Below, piece by piece: positions 1 through 7,390 of a stretch of 9,646 bases of DNA; positions within the stretch are counted from its first letter, which is position 1, and each line of letters opens with the position of its first letter. Below the pieces are notes generated by a model, which was not told where the DNA came from, did not search any database, and worked only from the letters and a program-made list of their open reading frames with translations. Source of the DNA: Cyanobacteria bacterium UBA8803 (GTDB taxonomy: Bacteria > Cyanobacteriota > Cyanobacteriia > Cyanobacteriales > Coleofasciculaceae); the NCBI GenBank assembly GCA_003505715.1, contig DNXU01000318.1, forward strand, positions 1 to 9,646, written 5' to 3'. The position numbers were made by a program, and so were the translations under genes.

Positions 1-17
1 GGTTGATTTTGACTCAT
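1..17 (-). CDS. Start of a second FGE-like gene (partial, runs out of window to the left)
   Basis: On the minus strand bases 17 to 1 read ATG followed by codons for S, Q, N and Q, then the first two bases of a codon that would give P. These are the first residues of the complete FGE-domain gene at 310-1497. The identity extends upstream of the start codon: bases 1-23 equal 1481-1503 exactly. I infer a tandem paralogue whose body lies outside the window. Only about five codons are visible, so product and intactness cannot be judged. Alternatively, this is only a short duplicated scrap of the gene start. Confidence 0.45.
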
Positions 18-23
18 TACGCC
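1..23. repeat. 23-bp direct repeat, copy 1 (copy 2 at 1481-1503)
   Basis: This stretch is identical over 23 bases to 1481-1503, which covers the first codons and the six bases upstream of the start of the FGE-domain gene. Identity stops abruptly at base 24, where the DNA turns into a different sequence. This marks one edge of a duplication of the FGE gene start. Confidence 0.9.
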
Positions 24-45
24 AATGCTATCTGGTTTTAGCTGA

Positions 46-321
46 AACAGCAGAAGCCTCACGCTGAATAAGGAATACGAATTTCCGCATCTTACTACCA
101 CTGGATATCGTGTTACGAGCAAAGCGTCACGAATTTACAATTGTTTTGCTTGGACTGCGGGGGAAGATGACCGTTGGTGGAATCCTTTAGAACCGGAAAA
201 TCCCTACTATTGGCCGGAAGGCGTACCAGCAGAATTAACTATTGCTGCTTTTATCCAAGCTTATCAAACTCTGGGATATGAACCGTGCGATCGCGCTGAA
301 ATAGTATTTTTAGCGGAGTAG
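46..321 (+). pseudogene. Remnant of a small cyanobacterial hypothetical protein (NCFAW...RWW...YWP type)
   Basis: An open frame of 91 codons follows a stop at 43-45 and ends with TAG at 319-321. It has no ATG, GTG or TTG start; the only in-frame ATG (25-27) is cut off by that stop. The translation shows GYRVTS, then YNCFAWTAGEDDRWW, PYYWPEGVP and AFIQAYQTLGYEPCD. As I remember it, this pattern belongs to a family of roughly 150-residue cyanobacterial proteins of unknown function (I believe DUF7689). Relatives carry a further domain after the GY..C segment that is missing here: the frame ends nine residues past CD, and its last 12 bases overlap the 3' end of the opposing FGE gene. It is therefore probably a fragment lacking its start and its C-terminal third. 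Family assignment is from memory; function is unknown. Confidence 0.6.
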
Positions 322-1497
322 CGCAAAGGGGTAAAAGTTCTCGCCTCGCCTCGCCACTACTCGCAAACCGACGGTGCTGAAGATATCATCCGCCCTAGAG
401 CTGTAGAGGCGAAACGCACAACGGCAGCAATCGGGGGCGTAGCTCCACGAACCGCCACGCAGCAGCTTAACAGGATTATCATTATCATACCAAGCCCGAC
501 CATCTGACGGCGCACCTTGATAATTCTTATGCCAGGAATCTGCACACCATTCCCAGACATTCCCGTGCATATCATATAGCCCAAAGGCATTTGCTACTTG
601 AAAGCTACCTACCGGGGTAGTTTGCTCCCGATACAATCCCTGAGCACCTGAACCGTAAGTGTATTGACCGTTGTAGTTCGCCAACTCAGTAGTTATAGTT
701 TCACCAAAATGAAACGGCGTTGTCGTTCCGGCTCGACAAGCATATTCCCATTGAGCCTCAGTGGGTAGCCGATACTTCCGACCAGACTTTTTAGAAATTC
801 TCTGGCAAAACTCCACTGCATCATACCAGGATATCCTCTCTACAGGTAGGTTATCGCCTTTGAAAGAGGATGGGTTGGGTTTCAATTCACGCTTGAGTTT
901 AGGTAAAGCTGCTACCGCTTGCCACTGAGCTTGAGTAACACTAAACTTGCCCATGTAGAAAGGCACAATCTCTCTGGGGTGCCGCAAGCCTTTAGAGCCG
1001 CATCCTGCCTTATCCCTTAAACCAGTCCTAAAAGTGCCACCAGGAATAGCTACCATTTCCAGAGTTACCCCATTCCCCAAGTCTTCTGTAAAGTATTGCG
1101 CCAGGTGGCGATCGCGACTGATTTCCCGACTCTGTTCGTCTACAGTTACTACCTCAAATTCAAACCAAGGTAAATACTTTTTCAGCCGCTGTTTTACTTG
1201 GAGCGATTTCTGCTTTTGCAGTAAACAGAAGGCGGCATACTGTACTTGCCAGGATTCATCCTCTAGCGCTTTGAGCACCAACTCTAAGCCAGCTTCCCCA
1301 TACTTGAGTGCCTCAGATAGCGCTGCAATTCTCCCCTCAACCGTCACCCCTGCCAAGCGCCTGGTGACTCCTGGGAGTCCTCCCAATACTACACCCGTTA
1401 TCGGCACAGGTGCTTGACCTCCTAAGACTGCATCATCCTTTCTGGGTTGAGCCACTGGCTCTGAAGGTGGCTCCACAGGTGGTTGATTTTGACTCAT
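310..1497 (-). CDS. FGE-sulfatase / C-type-lectin-fold protein with HEAT-like N-terminus; candidate DGR target
   Basis: A 395-residue protein in three parts. Residues 1-20 are Pro-rich. Residues ~22-110 are helical and HEAT-like (LVLKALEDESWQVQYAA). Residues ~139-381 are an FGE-sulfatase domain with LEMVAIPGGTF (146-156), RLPTEAQWEYACRAG (243-257), GLYDMHGNVWEWC (306-318) and LLRGGSW (345-351). True formylglycine-generating enzyme has two catalytic Cys in this last region (human C336 and C341). Aligned on GGS, the first is Tyr353 here and only the second (C358) is kept, so sulfatase activation is unlikely and a binding role in a C-type-lectin fold is more plausible. The C-terminal codons resemble a retroelement-diversified region (separate entry). 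The unusual tail GENFYPFALLR follows. ATG is at 1497, with AAGG four bases upstream. The large kinase/phosphatase gene ends 19 bp upstream, so both probably share a transcript. No signal peptide or membrane segment is seen. Confidence 0.93.
   Translation of the reverse strand: MSQNQPPVEPPSEPVAQPRKDDAVLGGQAPVPITGVVLGGLPGVTRRLAGVTVEGRIAALSEALKYGEAGLELVLKALEDESWQVQYAAFCLLQKQKSLQVKQRLKKYLPWFEFEVVTVDEQSREISRDRHLAQYFTEDLGNGVTLEMVAIPGGTFRTGLRDKAGCGSKGLRHPREIVPFYMGKFSVTQAQWQAVAALPKLKRELKPNPSSFKGDNLPVERISWYDAVEFCQRISKKSGRKYRLPTEAQWEYACRAGTTTPFHFGETITTELANYNGQYTYGSGAQGLYREQTTPVGSFQVANAFGLYDMHGNVWEWCADSWHKNYQGAPSDGRAWYDNDNPVKLLRGGSWSYAPDCCRCAFRLYSSRADDIFSTVGLRVVARRGENFYPFALLR
341..355. repeat. Three tandem copies of the pentamer TCGCC (GGCGA on the coding strand)
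   Basis: The pentamer occurs three times head to tail inside the 3' end of the FGE-domain gene, just after the conserved GLRVV. Five is not a multiple of three, so gain or loss of a unit by slippage would change the reading frame and replace the C-terminal tail. It also sits where the 3' end of a DGR variable region would be expected. Only three units are present, so this may be chance. Confidence 0.6.
355..459 (-). other. Candidate DGR variable region (VR) in the FGE-domain gene
   Basis: This covers residues 347-381, from RGGSW to LRVV. From residue 352 to 376, 22 of 25 codons end in C or T, and at sites where family members typically carry Asn the codons are AGC, TAC, GCC, TGC, TTT, CTC, ATC and TTC. 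Such a pattern arises when AAC/AAT codons of a template are changed at their adenines while the third base is kept. In cyanobacteria many DGR target proteins end in exactly this RGGSW...C-R-A-R...G-RVV segment of an FGE/C-type-lectin domain. This is read from codon pattern and family knowledge; no template repeat is present in the window to prove it. Confidence 0.55.
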
Positions 1498-1503
1498 TAC
1501 GCC
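1481..1503. repeat. 23-bp direct repeat, copy 2 (copy 1 at 1-23)
   Basis: Identical to the first 23 bases of the window. It includes the first codons of the FGE-domain gene and the short gap towards the upstream gene. Confidence 0.9.
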
Positions 1504-1516
1504 TTGGTCATCTTTC

Positions 1517-4500
1517 CTATTTCTGTTTTATAACCAGTAAAGTAATGTCATCAAACACCTTTTGAGAGCCAATATGCCGCCGCACATCACTAATGACAGC
1601 ATCCTTAATTTCAGCAGCACTCCCTAGGCGATGAAGTTTGACTACCTGAGTTAACCGCTCCAATCCATAGTACTCTCCATCGAGATTTTCAGCTTCAGTA
1701 ATGCCATCGGTATAAAGTACCCCGATATCCCCTGGATGCAACTGCACTTTTTCTTGGGCGATAAAGTGGGCAATCTCTTCATCAAGTCCGATCGGAAAGC
1801 CTAAATCTATCGTATCAATGCGCTCGATTTCACCTGCTGCTCGGACTACAATCATCTCTTCATGCTGACCGCTCAAGCTCAGGACTCCCCCGCAGTAGTC
1901 TAATAAGGCTAGAGTCAAATTTTTATCCGACTTCATCCGGTCTATGTTGTGATAAATGGTGCGGTTGAGAACATCTAAAAATTGTACTGGATCGGTAACG
2001 TTACATTCCTGGAGTGTCCTGACAGCTGTTTGGGTCATGAGCATCAAGACACCACTTTCTAAGCCATGCCCGGTCACATCACCGATACTAATTTTAACCT
2101 TACCATTCTGGGGTAGCACGTCGTAGTAGTCACCGCCCACTTCATCAGCAGGTTCCATAAACCCAGCAATTTCTAACCCCTCAATAGCTTCGAGTTCCGC
2201 TGGTTTGGGTAAGATCATCTGTTGCAGTTGGCGGGTTACCTCTAACTCAGCGCTCAGACGGAGATTTTCTGCTTTTAGGCGTTCGTTGAGAGCGATAATT
2301 TCCTCATTTGCTTGAGCGAGTTGAGCGGTGCGTTCGGCTACTTTATCTTCTAGGGTTTGATAGAGGCGGGCATTTTCGATGGAAATAGCTGCTTGAGAGG
2401 AGAGAATTTTTAATACCTCCAACCGGGCGGAAGTAAAAGCGCCTGCAATCAGATTGTTCTCCAAGTAAAGGATACCCATCAGGTTCCCTTGATGAATGAT
2501 GGGAGTACACAAGACGGATTTGGGTTGGTTCTGGATAATGTAGGGATCGGCAGCAAAGGTAGTTTGCATCGTGGCATCATTGATGACCAAGGTCTCTTGA
2601 GTGCGTTCTACATAATTGATTAGGGAGAGCGGAATTGCTTGGCTATAGGGAACTGGACTAAAGGGTAATTGAGACTGTTGATCGATACATTGAGCTTCAA
2701 CGATCCAGCGACCATCTTCAGGCATGAGCAGATATAATTTTTCGGCTCCTGTATTGGCGATCGCAACTTGCATTAAATTGGCTAGCAGTTTATCAAGGTG
2801 AATTTCCTCTGATAGGGCTTGAGAAGCTTTGATAACTGTTGCCAAGTCCAGAAACTGCGCACTCGTTGTAGTCGTAGCTGTGACCGTTCCCTCGATAGTC
2901 GTGACAATTCTTTGACCGGGATGAAGGTTCTTTTCTTGGTCAAGGATGGGCGCGAGTAATTGGGGATAGCGCTCTCCTAAATCTTTAACTTTTGCCGTAG
3001 CTCCCCAGCGGACATAAGCATAGTAGGCATCTGTGAGGTAAACTTGGCCAATTTTCTCTTTGCCCCAGGTCAGATAAAATTTGGCAGCTAGTTCCTCTGC
3101 TAGGGCTTCTTCGTTAATGTAGCCATTTTCTTTAGCTGTTGTTATGGCACGGTCGTAGTAGGTCATTGCCTCAATATAAGACCCTAGCACCCGATGCCGC
3201 TCTGCTTCTACTAGATAAAATTTATGCAGGTGATTCATGGGAGCATGATCTGCCCATTTTCTCATCTTTTCTTGGTTTTGCGACACTCGATCGAGCAGCG
3301 CATCTTGCTCGGATTTATCGACATCAGGATATAAAGCGAGGGCAGTTAGAGAATCGTACAAGTGGAAAACCGTTCCGCTGAACAATCCCGTAGCACCGTC
3401 TAGATATAGTACCCCTTGGGTGGCATTCTCCCTAGCTTGGGGATAGTCTCCAAACAGATAACTGAGGATGAGTTTTTGTAAATAAAAATAGTGGAGTCCG
3501 AGTCGGTCATTGGCAGTTTGGTGCAGGGGGAACATCTCCGCCTCATTGTAGGCTTCACCCAATAAACAACCGGGATTTTTAGTACTGAAGATCAAATTTA
3601 AAACAGCCTGGTGAAAGATTTGGTTGTAATTTAAGACGGCTTCTTGCTTGAGATGAGCTAGAGCCTGATTGTAAGTTGTTATTTCTCGTTCCAGGGCGGT
3701 TAGCTCCAAACCGCTGAAATAAGAATAATGGCACCAATTCATGGCCGAATAGCTAGCAAATTCTAAATCGCCGTTTTCGACGCCACTTTGATATGCTTGC
3801 TGTAACAGGGGAAAGGTTTCTTTGAGATGAGTTTGCCAATGGAGGGTGAAGGCAGCAACCTGGTCGAGGGTTTTGCTCTTAATTTCCTTAGTGTTTAATC
3901 CTGCCACTAAATTTAACGCCAATTGACCAAATTGATAAGCTTGTGGAATGTCTTGCACTATCGCGTTTAAAATAGCTGCATAATTCGCATAACCAAAGGC
4001 TGAGAACGGAGAATTGCCATAGGCGATCGATAAATTCACCTGTTGGCATGGGATTAGCGGTAACAGTGCAGGCGCTGCAACGTAGATAGGAGAAAATAAA
4101 CTTGATAGCATGTGCATAGCGGCTAGCTTGCAGGCATCAGTCATGGGAGGCAGGTTAATTAAATCCGCGATCGCCTTCCCAGCCAAAGCCGCTGCTGTTT
4201 CCGCTAGTCCCTGCTGAATATCCAAGGGGGTAGGGGACTCAGGTAAGTTCACTCCCAGTAACTCCAGCACTTGCAACCCAATCCTGACGGCTTCTAGTTG
4301 TTTGCCTTGAGCCATGCAAGTTTGGATTTTGACTTCATAAACTTTCACTCGATCGAGCAGGGTTTTTGCCTGTTGCAAGACAACCGTTGCCCACTTTTCC
4401 ATCTGCTCAAAGTCGGTGCTGAGGTATGCTGCTTCTGCGGCACGGGAGTAGAGTTCTAGCGTGAGTTCGTACTGAGTTTGCCAGCTGTCAGGGACGAGGA

Positions 4501-6865
4501 GTTCTATCCCTACCGTTAAATACTGTTTGGCAGCAGCACTGGCTGTCGCTGCTAATGCTTTACGGCCAGCCCTAAGATTTAGTTGTACTAGTTCATCTCG
4601 CTGTGTCTGCTGGTTGATTAATTTGGCCCCCATATTTAACTGGTTGACAATATCGAATATCTTTTCTTCTTGTTGCTCTAGGGGAGTAGTACTTAATAGG
4701 AGTTGCCCGATTTTGAGGTGGGTTGATTGTTTTTGGGATTCAGGAATTAGGGAATAGGCTGCTTGCTGTACTCGGTCGTGCAGAAATTTGTAAGGTACTG
4801 TGGCAGCGGATTTGGTAACAGATGTAGAGGGAAGGGGGGATTGGAAGAATTTGTAAATTTCATTGACGGGGATGATTAAACCTTCTTGTAAGGCTTGCCA
4901 GAGTTCGGCTGCTGTCTCAGCTGGGGATTTCTCGTAGACAATCGCTAGAGTTGCTAGGTCAAATTGGTTGCCTATGCAGGCGGCTAGTTTTAATACAGTC
5001 TGGGTGGTGGCAGGAAGCTTTTGCAATTGAGTTGCCATAAATTCAACTACGTCATCGCTGGCTGCGATCGCTCTGACGTTGGCTATGTCGCACTGCCAAT
5101 AGCCGCTATTAAAATCAAAGGAAATTAGTTCTGCTTCATGTAGAGCTTTGAGGAATTGATTAGTAAAGAAGGGGTTGCCTTTGGTTTTGGTCAGAACTAT
5201 TTCGGTTAAAGGGATGGCTCTTTCTAGCGGACAACTTAGGGTATCGGCAATTAGGCAGTTGAGGGATGTGCGATCTAAGGGTGTCAAGATAATTTGATTG
5301 ACGGTTGCCTTAGTTTTTTTTATCTCATCCAAAATCCGCATGAGGGGATGGGCGGCAGATACTTCGTTATCTCGATAGGCTCCAATCAGTAATAAATAAC
5401 CGCTAGATGTTTCGCTCATTAGCAATTTCATCAGATTCAGCGAAGCGGAGTCAGCCCATTGCAAGTCATCAAGGAAAATGACTAGAGGATGCTCGACATT
5501 AGTAAATATCCGGATGAATTTCTGAAATAGTAGATTGAAGCGATTTTGAGCGGCGCTACCTTCTAGTTCTGGGACGGGAGGTTGTTTGCCAATCAACAGT
5601 TCTAATTCTGGGATAACATCAATAATAACTTGGCCGTTGTCCCCTAGGGCTGCGAGGATTTTTGCTTGCCATTTCTGTACAGCAGTAGCACTTTCGGTAC
5701 ATAGCTGCCGCATCAAGTTCTGGAAGGCTTGCACTAAGGCGGAGAAAGGAATGTCACGCTTGAATTGGTCAAATTTTCCTTTAATAAAGTAACCCCGTTG
5801 GCGCACAATGGGTTTGTGAACTTCATTGACTGCGGCGGTTTTACCAATTCCGGAAAAGCCTGCAACTAGCATCATCTCAGTACTACCTGCGCTGACGCGG
5901 TCAAAGGCGGCTAATAGAGTGGCAACTTCGGTTTCCCTGCCGTAGAGTTTTTCCGGAATCGCAAAACGCTCAGAAATGTCCCGGCTGCCTAACTCAAAGG
6001 GAGCAATACTGTTTGTAGCCGAGTAGTCTGTCAAACATCTTTGCAGGTCTTGTTTGAGGCCAAAAGCTGTTTGATAGCGCTCTTCAGCTGTTTTCGCCAT
6101 CAGTTTCATTACGATGTCATTTAAGACTTGCGGGATGGCAGGATTTATAGCAATAGCAGGAGCGGGTTGACGAGCAATGTGACAATGGACTAATTCCATC
6201 GGGTCAGCAGATACAAAGGGGAGTTGTCCTGTCAGTAGTTCGTAGAAAGTTACTCCTAGGGAATAAAAATCAGTGCGATAATCAATTGCCCGATTCATCC
6301 GTCCCGTCTGTTCTGGGGATATGTAGGCTAGCGTCCCTTCTAAGGTATTTGGGTTAGTAATTTCCTGGTTTTCTCTAGGTAGAAGGGAAGCAATGCTGAA
6401 ATCAATGATTTTGACCTCTCTAGTTTGAGGATTAATCAGAATATTGTGGGGTTTGATATCCTTATGGATTACTCGGTTGCGATACAGTCCTTCTAGCACA
6501 GTGACAATTTGAATAGCGATCGCCAAAAATTCTTTCAGGGAGTGAGAATTTTCTCCCATCCCCCCATCTCCCCATCGTTTCAATTCCTGGTGGAGGGAAA
6601 TCCCACCAAAGTCCTCCATCACTAAGGCAAAACCGTGGCGATAGTTTTCTAGTTTTAAGTGTTTGACAATTCCCGGCAAGTTGAGATTTTGGGCAATGGT
6701 GTACTGATTACGGAACTGTACCAGTTCATTAAAGGTCGGGTATTCTTCCTTAAGCAATTTGATCACAACTGGTGTTTTATCAGTTTCAGCAATTCCTCGA
6801 TAAACCTGGGTTCTCAAACCAGAATAAAGTTGTTCAGTGATATAATAGCCGGGAATCGTCATCAT
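1517..6865 (-). CDS. Giant multidomain Ser/Thr kinase / AAA-type ATPase / GAF / SpoIIE-type Ser/Thr phosphatase
   Basis: About 1782 residues, cytosolic, with no membrane segment. Ser/Thr kinase ~5-278: VVIK Lys36, HKDIKPHN (Asp136), DFS in place of DFG (Asp155), SPE in place of APE, and no clear Gly-rich loop. AAA-type ATPase ~304-650: Walker A GFSGIGKT 336-343, Walker B LVIFLDDLQWAD 461-472, and KFLHDRVQQAAY near 693. Helical TPR-like region ~760-1300; GAF ~1340-1500; coiled coil ~1500-1552. SpoIIE/PP2C phosphatase ~1563-1780 with all metal-binding motifs: EVGGDYYD, GDVTGHG, LYTDGITEA and DDITLL. The first parts match the HstK-type kinases of heterocystous and other cyanobacteria, which usually end in a histidine kinase; here a phosphatase takes that place. 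I chose ATG at 6865 (a second ATG at 6862) because relatives begin near MT-IPGY; an upstream in-frame TTG at 6889 is less likely. No clear ribosome binding site. Lead gene of an apparent operon with the FGE-domain gene. Confidence 0.95.
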   Translation of the reverse strand: MMTIPGYYITEQLYSGLRTQVYRGIAETDKTPVVIKLLKEEYPTFNELVQFRNQYTIAQNLNLPGIVKHLKLENYRHGFALVMEDFGGISLHQELKRWGDGGMGENSHSLKEFLAIAIQIVTVLEGLYRNRVIHKDIKPHNILINPQTREVKIIDFSIASLLPRENQEITNPNTLEGTLAYISPEQTGRMNRAIDYRTDFYSLGVTFYELLTGQLPFVSADPMELVHCHIARQPAPAIAINPAIPQVLNDIVMKLMAKTAEERYQTAFGLKQDLQRCLTDYSATNSIAPFELGSRDISERFAIPEKLYGRETEVATLLAAFDRVSAGSTEMMLVAGFSGIGKTAAVNEVHKPIVRQRGYFIKGKFDQFKRDIPFSALVQAFQNLMRQLCTESATAVQKWQAKILAALGDNGQVIIDVIPELELLIGKQPPVPELEGSAAQNRFNLLFQKFIRIFTNVEHPLVIFLDDLQWADSASLNLMKLLMSETSSGYLLLIGAYRDNEVSAAHPLMRILDEIKKTKATVNQIILTPLDRTSLNCLIADTLSCPLERAIPLTEIVLTKTKGNPFFTNQFLKALHEAELISFDFNSGYWQCDIANVRAIAASDDVVEFMATQLQKLPATTQTVLKLAACIGNQFDLATLAIVYEKSPAETAAELWQALQEGLIIPVNEIYKFFQSPLPSTSVTKSAATVPYKFLHDRVQQAAYSLIPESQKQSTHLKIGQLLLSTTPLEQQEEKIFDIVNQLNMGAKLINQQTQRDELVQLNLRAGRKALAATASAAAKQYLTVGIELLVPDSWQTQYELTLELYSRAAEAAYLSTDFEQMEKWATVVLQQAKTLLDRVKVYEVKIQTCMAQGKQLEAVRIGLQVLELLGVNLPESPTPLDIQQGLAETAAALAGKAIADLINLPPMTDACKLAAMHMLSSLFSPIYVAAPALLPLIPCQQVNLSIAYGNSPFSAFGYANYAAILNAIVQDIPQAYQFGQLALNLVAGLNTKEIKSKTLDQVAAFTLHWQTHLKETFPLLQQAYQSGVENGDLEFASYSAMNWCHYSYFSGLELTALEREITTYNQALAHLKQEAVLNYNQIFHQAVLNLIFSTKNPGCLLGEAYNEAEMFPLHQTANDRLGLHYFYLQKLILSYLFGDYPQARENATQGVLYLDGATGLFSGTVFHLYDSLTALALYPDVDKSEQDALLDRVSQNQEKMRKWADHAPMNHLHKFYLVEAERHRVLGSYIEAMTYYDRAITTAKENGYINEEALAEELAAKFYLTWGKEKIGQVYLTDAYYAYVRWGATAKVKDLGERYPQLLAPILDQEKNLHPGQRIVTTIEGTVTATTTTSAQFLDLATVIKASQALSEEIHLDKLLANLMQVAIANTGAEKLYLLMPEDGRWIVEAQCIDQQSQLPFSPVPYSQAIPLSLINYVERTQETLVINDATMQTTFAADPYIIQNQPKSVLCTPIIHQGNLMGILYLENNLIAGAFTSARLEVLKILSSQAAISIENARLYQTLEDKVAERTAQLAQANEEIIALNERLKAENLRLSAELEVTRQLQQMILPKPAELEAIEGLEIAGFMEPADEVGGDYYDVLPQNGKVKISIGDVTGHGLESGVLMLMTQTAVRTLQECNVTDPVQFLDVLNRTIYHNIDRMKSDKNLTLALLDYCGGVLSLSGQHEEMIVVRAAGEIERIDTIDLGFPIGLDEEIAHFIAQEKVQLHPGDIGVLYTDGITEAENLDGEYYGLERLTQVVKLHRLGSAAEIKDAVISDVRRHIGSQKVFDDITLLVIKQK
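6553..6576. repeat. Three imperfect 8-bp units (ending CCCATC) inside the kinase domain
   Basis: The units CTCCCATC, CCCCCATC and TCCCCATC follow each other without a gap. On the coding strand they give a G-rich stretch translated as WGDGGMG, residues ~98-104 of the kinase, in the loop between GGISLHQEL and SLKEFLAIA. The 24 bp keep the frame. Similar GGGGAGAT-like runs are, to my memory, common low-complexity sequence between cyanobacterial genes. Confidence 0.65.
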
Positions 6866-6880
6866 AGTTGGCAGCAAACA

Positions 6881-6957
6881 AAAAGTCAAAAATGAAAAGT
6901 TGGAAATTACTAATTAAAAGCGAAATGCCAAAAATTAAAAAGTAAAAAGCGCAAAAT
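6881..6957. repeat. A-rich degenerate low-complexity tract upstream of the kinase gene
   Basis: The + strand is a run of loosely repeating AAAAGT, AAATTA and AAAAGC words (for instance AAAAATTAAAAAGTAAAAAGC between 6930 and 6951). Degenerate tracts of this type are frequent between cyanobacterial genes. It lies immediately upstream of the kinase start and may form part of its 5' untranslated region. No precise unit can be defined. Confidence 0.4.
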
Positions 6958-7221
6958 GGTTGGAAGATGACTCACCCCTACATCGGATACTTTTTTATGG
7001 GAAACTGTCTAACTCGTGTTCAAAGCCGATTTGAGCAATATCTAATCAACTCCTGCCTTGATGCTGTGCGAGCAAGGGCAGAGCGATCGCTTAAAGATTC
7101 TTTATTCGTCCCTGATTGAGTCTTGCCAGGACTTAAAACGACTGGCGCTTCCATTTTACACGGACTCTTCCGGAGGATGAGCTTGCCGGAAAGGCTCTGA
7201 AAAGGAGTGTATTAAGGATTT

Positions 7222-7232
7222 GAGGATTTAGG
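7222..7232 (+). repeat. GAGGATTTAGG motif, copy 1 (copy 2 at 7380-7390)
   Basis: An 11-base exact repeat. Each copy stands a few bases before an ATG: three bases before 7236 (a 39-codon ORF) and four bases before 7395 (the GHKL gene). The motif contains GAGGA and AGG, which can pair with 16S rRNA, so both copies could act as ribosome binding sites. Confidence 0.6.
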
Positions 7233-7379
7233 GAAATGCAACCGCTGGCATCGAAAAGTATGGCTTTGTCTTCTGGGTTGCCCCGTTGGTTACCCTTGAT
7301 ACACCCTCCTCAAGGCCGTGCGATCGGTTTACGATCACATCACTGGAGCTGGTAATTAAAGCAGAAATAGATGGTGTCA

Positions 7380-7390
7380 GAGGATTTAGG
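7380..7390 (+). promoter_or_regulatory. Probable ribosome binding site of the GHKL-like gene
   Basis: GAGGATTTAGG lies four bases before the ATG at 7395. The earlier in-frame ATG at 7371 has no such purine-rich motif at a workable distance. This decides the start in favour of 7395. The motif repeats 7222-7232. Confidence 0.55.

Noticed and set aside
24..309. Template repeat for the putative DGR variable region
   Set aside because: I looked for an AAC-rich near-copy of 355-459 in this spacer and in the rest of the window and saw none; no reverse transcriptase is encoded either.
357..590. 77-codon minus-strand ORF
   Set aside because: Another frame of the same strand inside the FGE-domain gene; its sequence is the shifted reading of GLYDMHGNVWEW.
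1034..1417. 127-codon + strand ORF
   Set aside because: It lies opposite the FGE-domain gene, whose protein is well conserved in family motifs; the product shows no recognisable pattern.
6866..6889. TTG at 6889 as start of the large gene
   Set aside because: It adds only TFCLLPT before two ATGs; relatives as I recall them start close to M-T-IPGY, and no ribosome binding site favours the TTG.
3139..6895. Five + strand ORFs of 68-80 codons (3139, 4527, 5586, 6659 and similar)
   Set aside because: They are antisense to the large kinase/phosphatase gene and show no domain or ribosome binding site.
6997..7119. 40-codon + strand ORF starting MGNCLTRVQS
   Set aside because: ATG directly after a T-run, no ribosome binding site and no known family; the intergenic position makes chance likely.
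7168..7191. Inverted repeat TTCCGG/CCGGAA as a terminator
   Set aside because: Only six pairs with a 12-base loop and no T-run; too weak to call more than a possible operator.
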